A stretch of DNA of 64,000 bases, from assembly GCA_023416995.1 (NCBI GenBank), contig JAEZGI010000069.1, positions 1 to 64,000 of the forward strand, in the 5' to 3' direction. The notes beneath the pieces are model-generated. The model saw only the letters and a program-made list of their open reading frames with translations. It did no database searches and was not told where the DNA came from. The stretch's first letter is position 1; each line of letters begins with the position of its first letter. This stretch comes from Bacteroidota bacterium. Lineage in GTDB: Bacteria; Bacteroidota; Bacteroidia; Chitinophagales; Chitinophagaceae. Made by a program: the position numbers and the translations under genes. This document shows, piece after piece, positions 1 through 8,288 of the stretch.

Positions 1-176
1 GCAGGCTGTCACCGGCCACAGCAGGGGTGTACCGTCAAATGAGGGAAATATTTCCTAAGTTTATTGAAGACGCACCCAGGTACCAGGATGTGGCCCGGTT
101 AAGGGAACATCTTAAAGCTTCGGAACCTGTTTGGGCCGAAAATGAACCTATTAACGAAAACCAGAATTATATCTAA
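1..176 (+). CDS. Probable aromatic amino acid ammonia-lyase (histidine/tyrosine lyase type), C-terminal end only
   Basis: Only the last 57 codons lie in the window, in the frame starting at base 3 and ending at TAA 174-176. The peptide contains SPATAGVYRQMREIFP and ends in a polar tail. This resembles the C-terminal helices of HutH/TAL/PAL-family MIO lyases, where a SPAT-x-x-VY-x-x-R segment is common. In flexirubin clusters such a lyase makes the 4-coumarate starter from tyrosine, which fits its place as the gene before the ketoreductase. The stop overlaps the next ATG by one base (TAATG), so the two are probably translationally coupled. The catalytic part is outside the window and the call rests on a short tail plus context. 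Confidence 0.5.
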   Translation, partial: RLSPATAGVYRQMREIFPKFIEDAPRYQDVARLREHLKASEPVWAENEPINENQNYI

Positions 177-904
177 TGAAATGTGCTTTGGTCACCGGCG
201 GATCCCGGGGCATCGGCAGGGCAATTTGCCTGAAGCTGTCAGCTATGGGATATCACATCGTCATCAATTATAAAGGCAACGAAGAGCAGGCGAACATCAC
301 GTTATCGCAAATCACAGAGAACGGTGGCAGCGGTGAGTTGCTTCGTTTTGATGTGGGCGACAAAGCACAGATTCAGTCCGTGTTAGGTGACTGGCTCGAA
401 AATAACAAGGAGAAAATTGTTGAGGTGTTGGTTAACAATGCCGGGATCAAAGATGATGCGCTGATGATATTTATGCGCGACGACCAGTGGGAGCCTGTAG
501 TAAGTACGAGCCTGGACGGCTTTTTTTATGTCACAAGACTTGTGATTAACCAGATGGCCATCAAACGTTATGGTCGTATTATCAACGTGGTATCCTTGTC
601 TGGATTAAAGGGTCTTCCGGGTCAGGTAAATTATTCTGCTGCAAAGGCAGGTGTGATTGGCGGCACCAAGGCGCTTTCGCAGGAGGTTGGAAAACGGGGT
701 ATTACCGTCAATGCGGTTGCTCCCGGATTTATCAGGACTGACATGACGGAAGGGTTAGATGAGAAAGAACTGAAGCAGATGATTCCTGTAAATCGTTTTG
801 GCACGCCGGAAGAAGTGGCTCATGCCGTTGGATTTTTGGCCTCAAAAGAAGCCGCTTATATTACAGGTACCGTTTTGTCCGTTAATGGAGGACTTTACGC
901 ATAA
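176..904 (+). CDS. 3-oxoacyl-ACP reductase, FabG-like SDR of the pigment cluster
   Basis: This 242-residue short-chain dehydrogenase has the NADPH-binding TGGSRGIG motif at residues 7-14, NNAG near residue 88, and the Ser-Tyr-Lys triad in VVSLSG and YSAAK. Its length is normal for FabG. FabG enzymes reduce 3-ketoacyl-ACP to 3-hydroxyacyl-ACP in the cytoplasm. Sitting among ketosynthases, ACPs and dehydratases, it most likely performs the ketoreduction of polyene chain extension. The ATG shares one base with the upstream stop. The gene is followed by a 93-base gap holding an inverted repeat, the longest gap in the operon. A housekeeping FabG role cannot be excluded, but the location argues for the pigment pathway. 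Confidence 0.85.
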   Translation: MKCALVTGGSRGIGRAICLKLSAMGYHIVINYKGNEEQANITLSQITENGGSGELLRFDVGDKAQIQSVLGDWLENNKEKIVEVLVNNAGIKDDALMIFMRDDQWEPVVSTSLDGFFYVTRLVINQMAIKRYGRIINVVSLSGLKGLPGQVNYSAAKAGVIGGTKALSQEVGKRGITVNAVAPGFIRTDMTEGLDEKELKQMIPVNRFGTPEEVAHAVGFLASKEAAYITGTVLSVNGGLYA

Positions 905-949
905 TAACCAGCAAAAAATAACATTTTTCGGGAATATGCGGTTGTCAGC

Positions 950-966
950 GCAAACGTTAAGTTTGC
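950..966. repeat. Small inverted repeat between fabG-like and first ketosynthase gene
   Basis: GCAAAC (950-955) and GTTTGC (961-966) are exact inverted copies around a 5-base centre. They could form a short hairpin or a protein-binding palindrome. There is no T-tract after it, so it does not look like an intrinsic terminator. It lies 31 bases before the ketosynthase ATG, in the only sizeable gap of the operon. A processing or regulatory role is inferred from its position only. Confidence 0.35.
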
Positions 967-997
967 TACCGGATGACCCTAATATTTTAATTGCTTT

Positions 998-2218
998 ATG
1001 AACAGAGTCGTGATCACTGGTATGGGCATCTATTCCTGTATAGGCAGTAACCTGGAGGAGGTGGCGGCATCATTGCGTGCCGGCAAATCAGGAATCGTGC
1101 TTGACCAGGACCGGAAGGAGTTCGGATACAGATCAGGCTTAACCGGCAGGGTTCAAAAACCAAATCTGAAAGGAATGCTTGATCGCCGGGCGCGGGTGAT
1201 GTTGCCTGAACAGGGTGAATATGCGTACCTGGCAACCATCGAAGCATTGAAAAATGCCGGGATGGACCAGGATTATATTGATTCCAGGGAAGTGGGTATA
1301 CTGTATGGCAATGACAGCTCCGCTGATCCCGTAGTACAGGCGACCGATATAATCAGGGCAAAAAAAGATACAACGCTTGTAGGCTCAGGTTCTGTGTTTC
1401 AGACAATGAACAGTACTGTTACCATGAACCTCGCCACGATCTTCAAGCTGCGTGGTGTAAACTTCACAATCAGTGCAGCATGTGCAAGCGGATCGCATGC
1501 AACAGGGCTGGGATATCATTTTATTAAAACCGGATTGCAGGATACAGTGATCGTTGGCGGCGCCCAGGAAATTAATCTGAACGCCATGGGTAATTTTGAT
1601 GCATTATCTGCGTTTTCGGTGCGGGAGTCTGATCCAACCAAAGCATCAAGGCCTTTTGACCGCGATCGTGACGGTCTGATACCAAGTGGCGGAGCAGCCA
1701 CGCTGGTTTTGGAAAGTCTGGAATCTGCTCAGAAAAGAGGTGCCAAAATCCTTGGCGAGATCATCGGGTACGGGTTTTCTTCAAACGGAAGCCATATCTC
1801 AAATCCCACAGTGGATGGACCAATGCGCGCTTTGTCAATGGCACTTAAAGATGCAGGCATGCAACCGGGTGAGATTGATTATATCAATGCGCATGCAACC
1901 TCAACACCGGCAGGCGATGCCAGCGAAGCAAACGCTATTGCTGAAGTGTTTGGCGAGCGGACAACAAAGGTCAGTTCAACCAAATCGATGACAGGGCATG
2001 AGTGCTGGATGGCAGGTGCAAGTGAAGTGGTGTATTCGATGTTAATGATGGAACAGGGCTTTATTGCACCTAATATAAATTTTGAAAACCCTGACGAGGA
2101 TTCGGCCCGGCTGAATATAGTGGATAAGACAATAAATATGGATTTTAAAGTATTTTTGTCTAACTCATTCGGATTTGGGGGTACAAACTCGTCATTGATC
2201 GTCAGAAAAATGCTCTAA
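998..2218 (+). CDS. Beta-ketoacyl-ACP synthase (FabF/KAS II type), complete active site
   Basis: This 406-residue thiolase-fold condensing enzyme keeps the full Cys-His-His set: Cys162 in SAACASG, His299 in NAHATSTP, Lys329 and His334 in STKSMTGH. It also has the C-terminal NSFGFGGTN loop. The enzyme decarboxylates malonyl-ACP and extends an acyl chain. It is the first of three complete ketosynthases in this operon, so it may be the initiating or the iterative polyene KS. The gene starts with ATG after a short gap and is followed 10 bases later by an ACP gene. Which partner it uses (the CLF at 9504 or none) cannot be told from sequence alone. Confidence 0.88.
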   Translation: MNRVVITGMGIYSCIGSNLEEVAASLRAGKSGIVLDQDRKEFGYRSGLTGRVQKPNLKGMLDRRARVMLPEQGEYAYLATIEALKNAGMDQDYIDSREVGILYGNDSSADPVVQATDIIRAKKDTTLVGSGSVFQTMNSTVTMNLATIFKLRGVNFTISAACASGSHATGLGYHFIKTGLQDTVIVGGAQEINLNAMGNFDALSAFSVRESDPTKASRPFDRDRDGLIPSGGAATLVLESLESAQKRGAKILGEIIGYGFSSNGSHISNPTVDGPMRALSMALKDAGMQPGEIDYINAHATSTPAGDASEANAIAEVFGERTTKVSSTKSMTGHECWMAGASEVVYSMLMMEQGFIAPNINFENPDEDSARLNIVDKTINMDFKVFLSNSFGFGGTNSSLIVRKML

Positions 2219-2228
2219 ACTTATTTGT

Positions 2229-2486
2229 ATGAATAACGCAGCGGTTATTGAGAAGATTAATGAGTTTCTCGTTGAGGAATTTGAGGTAGACCCGGAAAAG
2301 ATTACCCCGGAAGCCAATCTTAAAGAAACACTTGAATTAGATAGTCTTGACTATATCGACCTGGTAGTAGTTATTGAGAACAACTTTGCCTTCAAAGTAA
2401 AACCGGAAGATTTTCAGGAAATCACTACATTCAACAGCTTCTATGAGTATGTGATCGCGCGGGTTGGGTCAAAAGAAACTGTCTGA
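2229..2486 (+). CDS. Acyl carrier protein (first of two)
   Basis: This 85-residue acidic protein has the 4'-phosphopantetheine attachment motif LDSLDYID, with Ser39 as the modified serine. The preceding helix, rich in Glu and Leu, and the size are typical of ACPs. It would carry the growing polyene or a starter acyl group between the KS, KR and DH enzymes of the operon. Its stop TGA (2484-2486) shares one base with the ATG of the acyltransferase that follows, which indicates coupled translation. It differs clearly from the second ACP at 8022, which has LDSIDALE, so the two probably serve different partners. Confidence 0.9.
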   Translation: MNNAAVIEKINEFLVEEFEVDPEKITPEANLKETLELDSLDYIDLVVVIENNFAFKVKPEDFQEITTFNSFYEYVIARVGSKETV

Positions 2487-3364
2487 TGGCCACCTGGCAA
2501 GGAAGATCCAGGGGTAACAAGTCGGGTTACGGAATTTTTGTGTGGGTGCTGAAAAACTTTGGTGTGTTTCCGGCGTATTTTCTCCTGCGTTTTGTATCCT
2601 TTTATTTTTTTCTTTTCTCATACACTGCTTCCAGGAATACGCTTCATCTTTATCGCAAAAAACTTCGTTATTCATGGCTCCGATCAATAGGAATGTTGTA
2701 CAGCAACTACTACCAATTTGGAATGAGCCTGATCGACAAAGTGGTTGTTATGTCGGGTATGAAAAACCGCTTTACGTTCGACTTTGATGGTGAAGAACAT
2801 CTGCGTAAGATGGTGAAGGACGGAAACGGAGGTTTGCTGCTCAGTGCGCATGTCGGTAACTGGGAGATTGCCGGCCACCTGTTGAAAAGACTTGGAACCA
2901 CTATTAATATTGTGATGTATGATGGCGAGGAAAAACAAATCAAACAATATTTATCAAGTGTAACCGGGGCAAGGGCCGTGAATGTGATCGTGATCAAAAA
3001 CGATATCTCGCATATCTACCAGATTAGTGAAGCATTGGCAAGAAAAGAGCTGGTATGTATGCATGCAGATCGTTTTGTTGAAGGCAACAAAACACGCTTA
3101 GTTGATTTTCTGGGTGCACCAGCCAGGTTCCCGGTGGGACCATTCGTTCTTGCCGGAACTTTCAAAGTGCCGGTATCCTTTGTATTCGCAATGAAGGAAA
3201 GCAGTTTGCATTATCATTTTTTTGCAACAGCCGATCAGACCGATGCAACGCTTAGCAAATCGCAGCTTGCTGATAAACTGTCGGTTGGGTTTGCAAAAGA
3301 GATGGAAAATAAGTTGAAGCAGTATCCGCAACAATGGTATAATTTCTATAACTTCTGGCAATAA
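2486..3364 (+). CDS. Lysophospholipid/lipid A-type acyltransferase (LpxL/HtrB family)
   Basis: This 292-residue protein has a hydrophobic N-terminal segment (about residues 17-46) that should anchor it to the inner membrane, followed by the HxxxxE catalytic motif AHVGNWE (His122, Glu127) of LpxL-type acyltransferases. In aryl-polyene and flexirubin clusters such enzymes are thought to transfer the finished polyene acyl chain to a membrane acceptor such as a dialkylresorcinol or lipid. It overlaps the ACP stop by one base and is separated from the following dehydratase by one base, so it belongs to the operon. The true acceptor cannot be read from sequence. Confidence 0.8.
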   Translation: MATWQGRSRGNKSGYGIFVWVLKNFGVFPAYFLLRFVSFYFFLFSYTASRNTLHLYRKKLRYSWLRSIGMLYSNYYQFGMSLIDKVVVMSGMKNRFTFDFDGEEHLRKMVKDGNGGLLLSAHVGNWEIAGHLLKRLGTTINIVMYDGEEKQIKQYLSSVTGARAVNVIVIKNDISHIYQISEALARKELVCMHADRFVEGNKTRLVDFLGAPARFPVGPFVLAGTFKVPVSFVFAMKESSLHYHFFATADQTDATLSKSQLADKLSVGFAKEMENKLKQYPQQWYNFYNFWQ

Positions 3365-3365
3365 T

Positions 3366-3788
3366 ATGTCTCTTGTTGATAATATAGAATCGCTTATTCC
3401 TCAGCGTTGGCCATTTAAGATGATCAATGAACTTGAGTATTGCGAAGGTGATACCACACGTTCATCTTTCGTTGTTACAGCAGATAATATTTTTGTTTCA
3501 AACGGCCTTCTGCGCGAGCCTGCTTTGGTAGAAAATATCGCCCAAACAGCTGCTGCGCGTGCAGGATGGCTCGCACTCAGGGAAAACAGGCCGGTAACGC
3601 TCGGTTATATCGGTGCTATCCAAAAATTGGAAGTGTTTGATCTGCCCGCCACGGGCGATACCATCCATACTGAAATCACCGTTTTGAACCAGGTTTTTGA
3701 TGTTACTTTGGTCGCCGGTAAATTAAGTTGCGATGGAAAGGTCATGGCTTCCTGCGAAATGAAAATCTTTATTACTAAAACACCATAA
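3366..3788 (+). CDS. Hotdog-fold dehydratase-like protein, FabZ/ApeP type, retains Glu but lacks catalytic His
   Basis: This 140-residue protein follows FabZ closely at the start (LIPQRWPFKMI) and around the central helix, where LVENIAQ aligns with FabZ LILEAMAQ. Glu56 sits at the catalytic Glu position. The stretch that carries the catalytic His in FabZ (GHFPGxPxxPG) is shortened to SNGLLREPA, with no His. In FabA/FabZ dimers the active site is built from His of one subunit and Asp/Glu of the other. This protein may therefore supply the Glu half to the partner hotdog at 12657, which has His but no Glu. Role: dehydration of 3-hydroxyacyl-ACP in polyene synthesis. Confidence 0.78.
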   Translation: MSLVDNIESLIPQRWPFKMINELEYCEGDTTRSSFVVTADNIFVSNGLLREPALVENIAQTAAARAGWLALRENRPVTLGYIGAIQKLEVFDLPATGDTIHTEITVLNQVFDVTLVAGKLSCDGKVMASCEMKIFITKTP

Positions 3789-3797
3789 ACGTTCGAT

Positions 3798-4439
3798 ATG
3801 AAAAAGCTTGCACGCATGTTTATGTTAGCAATGGTTGTGATGTTTCATTCCGTTGCAACTGCTCAAACCATCAAAGATGTATTTACCAACAGTGAAACTC
3901 CTTTGACCTATCTCGGAATTGATTTCACAAAGGCCCGTCTTATTGATGATGCTGCCGCGAATGAAATGGATATACGTGACCGGCAGTTCGCAGGTATTAA
4001 TGATGTAATTGTGAATGAACCCAAACGTTATGATCTCAAGGGCGCATTTAACAAGTCGGAAATAACACATGATCTTGGTCCTGTCGGCAAACGCAATAAA
4101 AACATTAATGCGGAAAATATTAAGTCAACTAACACGGCTGACTATAGCCGGTTAAAAGAAGCAGATATAACTGCGCTTGTTAAGGGTTTTGATTTTGGTG
4201 GTAAAAAAGGAGTGGGTTTACTGTTTGTGATGGAAGGTATGAGCAAATCACAGAAGGGTTCTTCAGTGTGGGTGACCCTGGTAGACATGAACAATAAAAA
4301 AGTTTTGATGACCGAACGCATGGAAGCCAAGGCAGCAGGCGGTTTCGGATTCAGAAACTATTGGGCTTCTACCATAAGAACGCTTATCGAAACCATCGAT
4401 AAGAAGAAGTACAAGGAGTGGAAACAGAAATTTTCTTAA
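3798..4439 (+). CDS. Secreted protein of unknown function in the pigment operon
   Basis: This 213-residue protein starts with a clear Sec signal peptide (MKKLARMFM... ending VATAQ, cleavage near residue 23). The mature part has no motif I recognise. It is mixed alpha/beta with a basic, Lys-rich C-terminus and a Gly-rich stretch (AAGGFGF). It begins 9 bases after the dehydratase stop and lies 31 bases before the thioesterase, so it is cotranscribed with biosynthetic genes. A periplasmic role in pigment handling is possible, but this is inference from context only. Confidence 0.6.
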   Translation: MKKLARMFMLAMVVMFHSVATAQTIKDVFTNSETPLTYLGIDFTKARLIDDAAANEMDIRDRQFAGINDVIVNEPKRYDLKGAFNKSEITHDLGPVGKRNKNINAENIKSTNTADYSRLKEADITALVKGFDFGGKKGVGLLFVMEGMSKSQKGSSVWVTLVDMNNKKVLMTERMEAKAAGGFGFRNYWASTIRTLIETIDKKKYKEWKQKFS

Positions 4440-4470
4440 AAAACAGATCCGGCTGCGGCAGTAATATATA

Positions 4471-4893
4471 ATGGTTAGAACTCTGATTGATAAAAGGAAG
4501 ATACGCGTACGTTTTAATGAAGCTGATCCTTTGGGGGTAGTATGGCATGGCCATTATGTCCGTTATTTTGAAGACGGTCGTGAGTCGTTTGGTCAGAAAT
4601 ACGGCTTGAGTTATCTCGACTTCTTTAATCATGGTGTTGTTGTGCCGGTGGTGCATATTGACTGTGATTATAAAAGGCCTTTGAGATATGGCGAATCAGT
4701 GTATATAGAAACTGAGTATATGCCTTGTATTGCTGCGAAGCTGCAATTCAGATATAAGTTAACAACGATGGAGGGAGAACTGGTTGCAACCGGTAATTCT
4801 ACCCAGGTGTTTTTAGGTAAAGAAGATTTTGTATTGCAATTGGTAAACCCGGCATTTTTTGCTCAATGGAAACAGGAGCAGGGATTTGTGTAA
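4471..4893 (+). CDS. Acyl thioesterase, 4HBT/YbgC-like hotdog
   Basis: This 140-residue protein has the 4-hydroxybenzoyl-CoA thioesterase signature RVRFNEADPLGVVWHGHY, in which Asp19 is the expected catalytic Asp and HGHYVRYFE follows. Length and motif match YbgC/FadM-type enzymes that hydrolyse acyl-CoA or acyl-ACP thioesters. In aryl-polyene clusters a thioesterase of this type is thought to release or edit the ACP-bound chain. The gene lies 3 bases before the next ketosynthase. The real substrate is not visible in sequence. Confidence 0.82.
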   Translation: MVRTLIDKRKIRVRFNEADPLGVVWHGHYVRYFEDGRESFGQKYGLSYLDFFNHGVVVPVVHIDCDYKRPLRYGESVYIETEYMPCIAAKLQFRYKLTTMEGELVATGNSTQVFLGKEDFVLQLVNPAFFAQWKQEQGFV

Positions 4894-4896
4894 GCT

Positions 4897-6027
4897 ATGG
4901 CAGCAGTATTTACTATAGGAGAAAATATCATATCACCGCTTGCCTCAACTGCGGCTGAAAATTTTCGTTTGCTGATGGCTGATCAAACCGGCATCAGCAA
5001 ACATGTTGATATGGCGATTTCACCTGAACCATTTTATGCTGCCCTGTTTGAAAAACAGAACAAACAGGAGCGTACTTCAGATTACAGTGCCTTTGAGCAA
5101 TTACTGATAGATTCTGTCAGCGATGCATTGAAGCTGACTTCCATCGATCCTGCGGATCAGAAAACAATTTTCATCATATCGTCTACCAAAGGAAACATCT
5201 CTTTTATAGAGTCCATGCGCGACGACGAAGAAGCATCGGAAAAAATTTCATTATCTGTTTCAGCCCGAAAGGTCAGTGAATACTTTGGGAATGGTAATGA
5301 ACCGCTGGTTGTTTCAAACGCCTGCATTTCCGGTGTACTTGCTTTATTAACTGCAAAACGTTTGATTGATGGCGGCGTCTATAATCATGCGATTGTTGCG
5401 GGTGCTGATTTAATAACAAGATTCATTCTTTCAGGTTTTCAATCGTTCCAGGCTGTGAGTGCCGTGCCTTGTAAACCTTTTGATAAGAACAGGCAGGGAG
5501 TAACCTTAGGTGAAGGCGCAGCAACAATGATTGTATCAAATGATCCGGCAAAGGGTTCCGATCCTGTAAGACTGATGGGCGGTGCTACTTCAAACGATGC
5601 GAATCACATTTCTGGTCCCTCACGCACCGGTGAACCATTATCGGCTGCGATATTAAGAGCAATGCGTGAAGCAGGAGTTGAGCCGCAGGAAATTGATATG
5701 ATCGTAGGACATGGCACGGCGACGGTTTTCAACGATGAGATGGAATCAAAAGCCATCACACTTGCGGGGATGCAACATGTACCTGTGAACAGTCTTAAAG
5801 GATTTTATGGCCATACGCTGGGAGCTGCAGGTTTGATAGAATCTGCAATTGCGGTTGAAAGTATTCGCCGCAATATGATGATCCACACAAAAGGATATTC
5901 GGAGCATGGGGTGTCAGAAGCCATTAATGTTTGTGCAGTACCAACGGCCGCTCCGGTTCATCATGTATTGAAAACCGCATCCGGCTTTGGCGGCTGCAAT
6001 GCGGCCATGATTTTTGGGAAACAATGA
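4897..6027 (+). CDS. Beta-ketoacyl-ACP synthase, short divergent form with complete triad
   Basis: This 376-residue condensing enzyme has Cys143 in SNACISG, His272 in VGHGTATVFND, and Lys301 and His306 in SLKGFYGHTLGAAG. The active site is therefore complete, although the first 90 residues are divergent from FabF. The C-terminal ASGFGGCNA loop matches the FGG(T/C)N loop of KS enzymes. This type resembles the extra KS seen in aryl-polyene clusters (ApeR-like). It starts 3 bases after the thioesterase stop. Probable role: an initiation or special condensation step. The exact step is an inference. Confidence 0.82.
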   Translation: MAAVFTIGENIISPLASTAAENFRLLMADQTGISKHVDMAISPEPFYAALFEKQNKQERTSDYSAFEQLLIDSVSDALKLTSIDPADQKTIFIISSTKGNISFIESMRDDEEASEKISLSVSARKVSEYFGNGNEPLVVSNACISGVLALLTAKRLIDGGVYNHAIVAGADLITRFILSGFQSFQAVSAVPCKPFDKNRQGVTLGEGAATMIVSNDPAKGSDPVRLMGGATSNDANHISGPSRTGEPLSAAILRAMREAGVEPQEIDMIVGHGTATVFNDEMESKAITLAGMQHVPVNSLKGFYGHTLGAAGLIESAIAVESIRRNMMIHTKGYSEHGVSEAINVCAVPTAAPVHHVLKTASGFGGCNAAMIFGKQ

Positions 6028-6081
6028 TTGCGCATAAATTTATCGGGACCGCAACAATGTTTGCTCCCTAAACAACAAACA

Positions 6082-7338
6082 ATGAAAACAGAAAAAGTAG
6101 ATGTACTTGTAATTGGTGCCGGGCCATCGGGAACCGTTGCCGCATCCATCGTAAACAAGGCGGGTTACAAAGTAAAAATCGTTGAGAAATTAAAGTTCCC
6201 ACGTTTTGTTATTGGTGAGAGTCTTTTGCCGCGTTGTATGGAGGCGCTCACTGAAGCCGGCTTCGTAGAAGCAGTTGCTGCCAAAGGCTTTCAGCAGAAA
6301 TCAGGTGCCAAGTTTGTAAAAAATGGCAAAATCTGCGATTACTCATTTGCCGATCAGTTTACTGAAGGCTGGAGCTGGACCTGGCAACTGCCACGTGCAG
6401 AGTTTGACAAAGTACTTGCAGACGAATGTGAAAGAATGGGTGTGCCAGTTAATTATGAAACAACAGTAACAAATATCGTTTTCAACGGGTCGGACTCCGT
6501 TACGACTGTTGAAGATTCAGCCGGGAACAAAAGTGAAATTCATGCAAGATTTATTATAGATGGCAGTGGGTACGGCCGTGTGATTCCCAGGTTATTCAAC
6601 CTTGACCGTCCATCAACTATGCCTGGCCGCAAAGCCTTATTTGTTCATATCCGCGATGTAAACCGTTCAATGGCCGACGAGCCGAACCGGATAACAATCG
6701 TTGTACATAAACCAGGTGTCTGGGTTTGGGTAATACCTTTTTCAAGCGGGATCACATCCCTCGGTTTTGTTGGAAACCCGGAGTTTTTTGCCGGTCTGGA
6801 AGGTACAGACGAAGAAAAGCTCAGGACACTTATCAGTCGCGAACCTTATTTCAGTGAAAGATTCAAAGGTGCCGAATTTGTGTTTGAACCAAGAAAACTT
6901 GAATCCTGGTCAAGCACCACTGATAAATTCTATGGAGATGGTTTTGTTTTGACGGGCAATGTGACAGAATTTCTTGATCCTATATTTTCATCTGGTGTAA
7001 CCCTGGCGACAGTGTCGAGCCAGACGGCCGCAAAGATTGTTATACGAAAATTACAGGGCGAGACAGTTGATTGGGAAGAAGAATATATGAAACCAACCAT
7101 GCAGGGAGTGAACGCTTTCCGCTCTTATGTAAACGCATGGTATGAAGGTACGCTTGATACTATCTTTTTCGCAGACTCGCAGGATCCCCTCGTGAAGAGC
7201 CAGATCTGTTCTGTGCTGGCAGGATATGTTTGGGATCTGAATAATCCGTATGTAAAATTTCATGATACCGCGCTGCATAAACTGGCAAGGATCATTACAA
7301 TGCGTGACATGATCAATACAGATAAAAACGGAGATTGA
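6082..7338 (+). CDS. FAD-dependent oxidoreductase of the tryptophan-halogenase superfamily
   Basis: From the chosen ATG the protein has 418 residues. It opens with the FAD-binding motif VIGAGPSGTVAA (residues 10-21), then RFVIGESLLPR, a run typical of flavin-dependent halogenases and geranylgeranyl-reductase-like enzymes. It contains WVWVIP (214-219), which fits the WxWxIP halogenase hallmark. Lys73 in QQKSGAKF falls where PrnA-type halogenases have their catalytic Lys. A reading frame continues upstream to 6028, but the added 18 residues precede the nucleotide-binding strand and are probably untranslated. The enzyme may chlorinate or hydroxylate the aryl ring of the pigment. Which of the two is not settled by sequence. 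Confidence 0.78.
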   Translation: MKTEKVDVLVIGAGPSGTVAASIVNKAGYKVKIVEKLKFPRFVIGESLLPRCMEALTEAGFVEAVAAKGFQQKSGAKFVKNGKICDYSFADQFTEGWSWTWQLPRAEFDKVLADECERMGVPVNYETTVTNIVFNGSDSVTTVEDSAGNKSEIHARFIIDGSGYGRVIPRLFNLDRPSTMPGRKALFVHIRDVNRSMADEPNRITIVVHKPGVWVWVIPFSSGITSLGFVGNPEFFAGLEGTDEEKLRTLISREPYFSERFKGAEFVFEPRKLESWSSTTDKFYGDGFVLTGNVTEFLDPIFSSGVTLATVSSQTAAKIVIRKLQGETVDWEEEYMKPTMQGVNAFRSYVNAWYEGTLDTIFFADSQDPLVKSQICSVLAGYVWDLNNPYVKFHDTALHKLARIITMRDMINTDKNGD

Positions 7339-7976
7339 GGGTATCAACTAAAACTGGATCAGGTTTGGGAGCTGAAAGTAAAATAACGGCCAGTTGTGTA
7401 ATCAGTAACAACAAGGTTTATAAAAATGGTGAACTGGTTTTCAGTCACGACGCACCAAATGTCGGCGAGTTTCTGAATGCGGTTTATGATTTCATACAAC
7501 CGGATTACCCAAGGTTCTATAAGATGGATCTTGTCAGTAAACTTGGCTGGCTGGCCACAGAAATGCTGTTGCGCGACAGTTTCGATCGCAACACATATGC
7601 TGCGGATGAAATCGGGTTGGTATTTTCAAACGCTAATGCAAGCCTGGATACAGATAAGAAATATTATCAGACAGTTGCTACTTATCCGAGTCCTTCGTTG
7701 TTTGTTTATACGCTTCCAAATATTGTGATGGGTGAGATTTGTATCAGGTATGGGATAAAGGGTGAGAACGCTTTTTTTGTGTTTGATAAATTTAATCCCG
7801 GGTTTTTAGAACAATATGTTGGTTCACTGATGAGTAGTGATATTATCCGTTCCTGTATCTGTGGTTGGGTTGATGTTTTCGGCGAGGGATACAAGGCAGC
7901 TCTTTTCCTTGTGGAAAAAAGGAGCGGGGGTGATGACTTTACAGCGGAGAAAATGCAGACAGTGTTCGCTTTGTAG
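7335..7976 (+). CDS. Short ketosynthase-like protein (KS N-terminal-like half, no catalytic residues)
   Basis: This 213-residue protein carries the KS-type segment PSPSLFVYTLPNIVMGEI followed by IRYGIKGEN. In ketosynthases this region precedes the active-site Cys, but no catalytic Cys or the two His motifs follow. Proteins like this recur in flexirubin and aryl-polyene clusters of Bacteroidota as '3-oxoacyl-ACP synthase' relatives. The start is TTG at 7335, overlapping the preceding stop by 3 bases, with GGAG just before it. A second TTG at 7365 is an alternative start. A structural or chain-length role next to a full KS is possible. It should not be an active condensing enzyme on its own. 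Confidence 0.68.
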   Translation: MRVSTKTGSGLGAESKITASCVISNNKVYKNGELVFSHDAPNVGEFLNAVYDFIQPDYPRFYKMDLVSKLGWLATEMLLRDSFDRNTYAADEIGLVFSNANASLDTDKKYYQTVATYPSPSLFVYTLPNIVMGEICIRYGIKGENAFFVFDKFNPGFLEQYVGSLMSSDIIRSCICGWVDVFGEGYKAALFLVEKRSGGDDFTAEKMQTVFAL

Positions 7977-8021
7977 GTGCTATTCAAAAAAACTAACTTT
8001 ATAAAACAGTAATAAAAAATC

Positions 8022-8288
8022 GTGATGGAGAAATTAATGTATGATCTCAAAACCCAGATTATTGAGCAATTGAATTTACAGGATAAAACACCTGAAGACA
8101 TTGGCAATGATGATCCGTTGTTTGTAGACGGCCTGGGTCTTGATTCGATTGATGCGCTGGAATTGATTGTATTAATGCAACAGAATTATAAGATCAAGCT
8201 GGCCAATGCTGAAGACGGACCGAAAGTGTTCCGTTCTGTTCGTACCATGGCTGAATATATTACTGAACACCAGGCTAAACAGGCTTAA
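8022..8288 (+). CDS. Acyl carrier protein (second of two)
   Basis: This 88-residue ACP has the phosphopantetheine site LGLDSIDALEL with Ser41. The start at 8022 (MEKLMYDLK) is preferred, though an ATG at 8034 would also give a complete fold. The stop TAA (8286-8288) shares one base with the ATG of the ketosynthase that follows, so ACP and KS are probably made together and may be a functional pair. The sequence is of the kind seen with aryl-polyene KS/CLF pairs (LFVDGLGLDSIDALEL). Confidence 0.9.
   Translation: MMEKLMYDLKTQIIEQLNLQDKTPEDIGNDDPLFVDGLGLDSIDALELIVLMQQNYKIKLANAEDGPKVFRSVRTMAEYITEHQAKQA

Noticed and set aside
6028..6081. Upstream extension of the halogenase-like flavoprotein from TTG 6028
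   Set aside because: The extra 18 residues lie before the first beta strand of the FAD-binding fold and the better start is ATG 6082.
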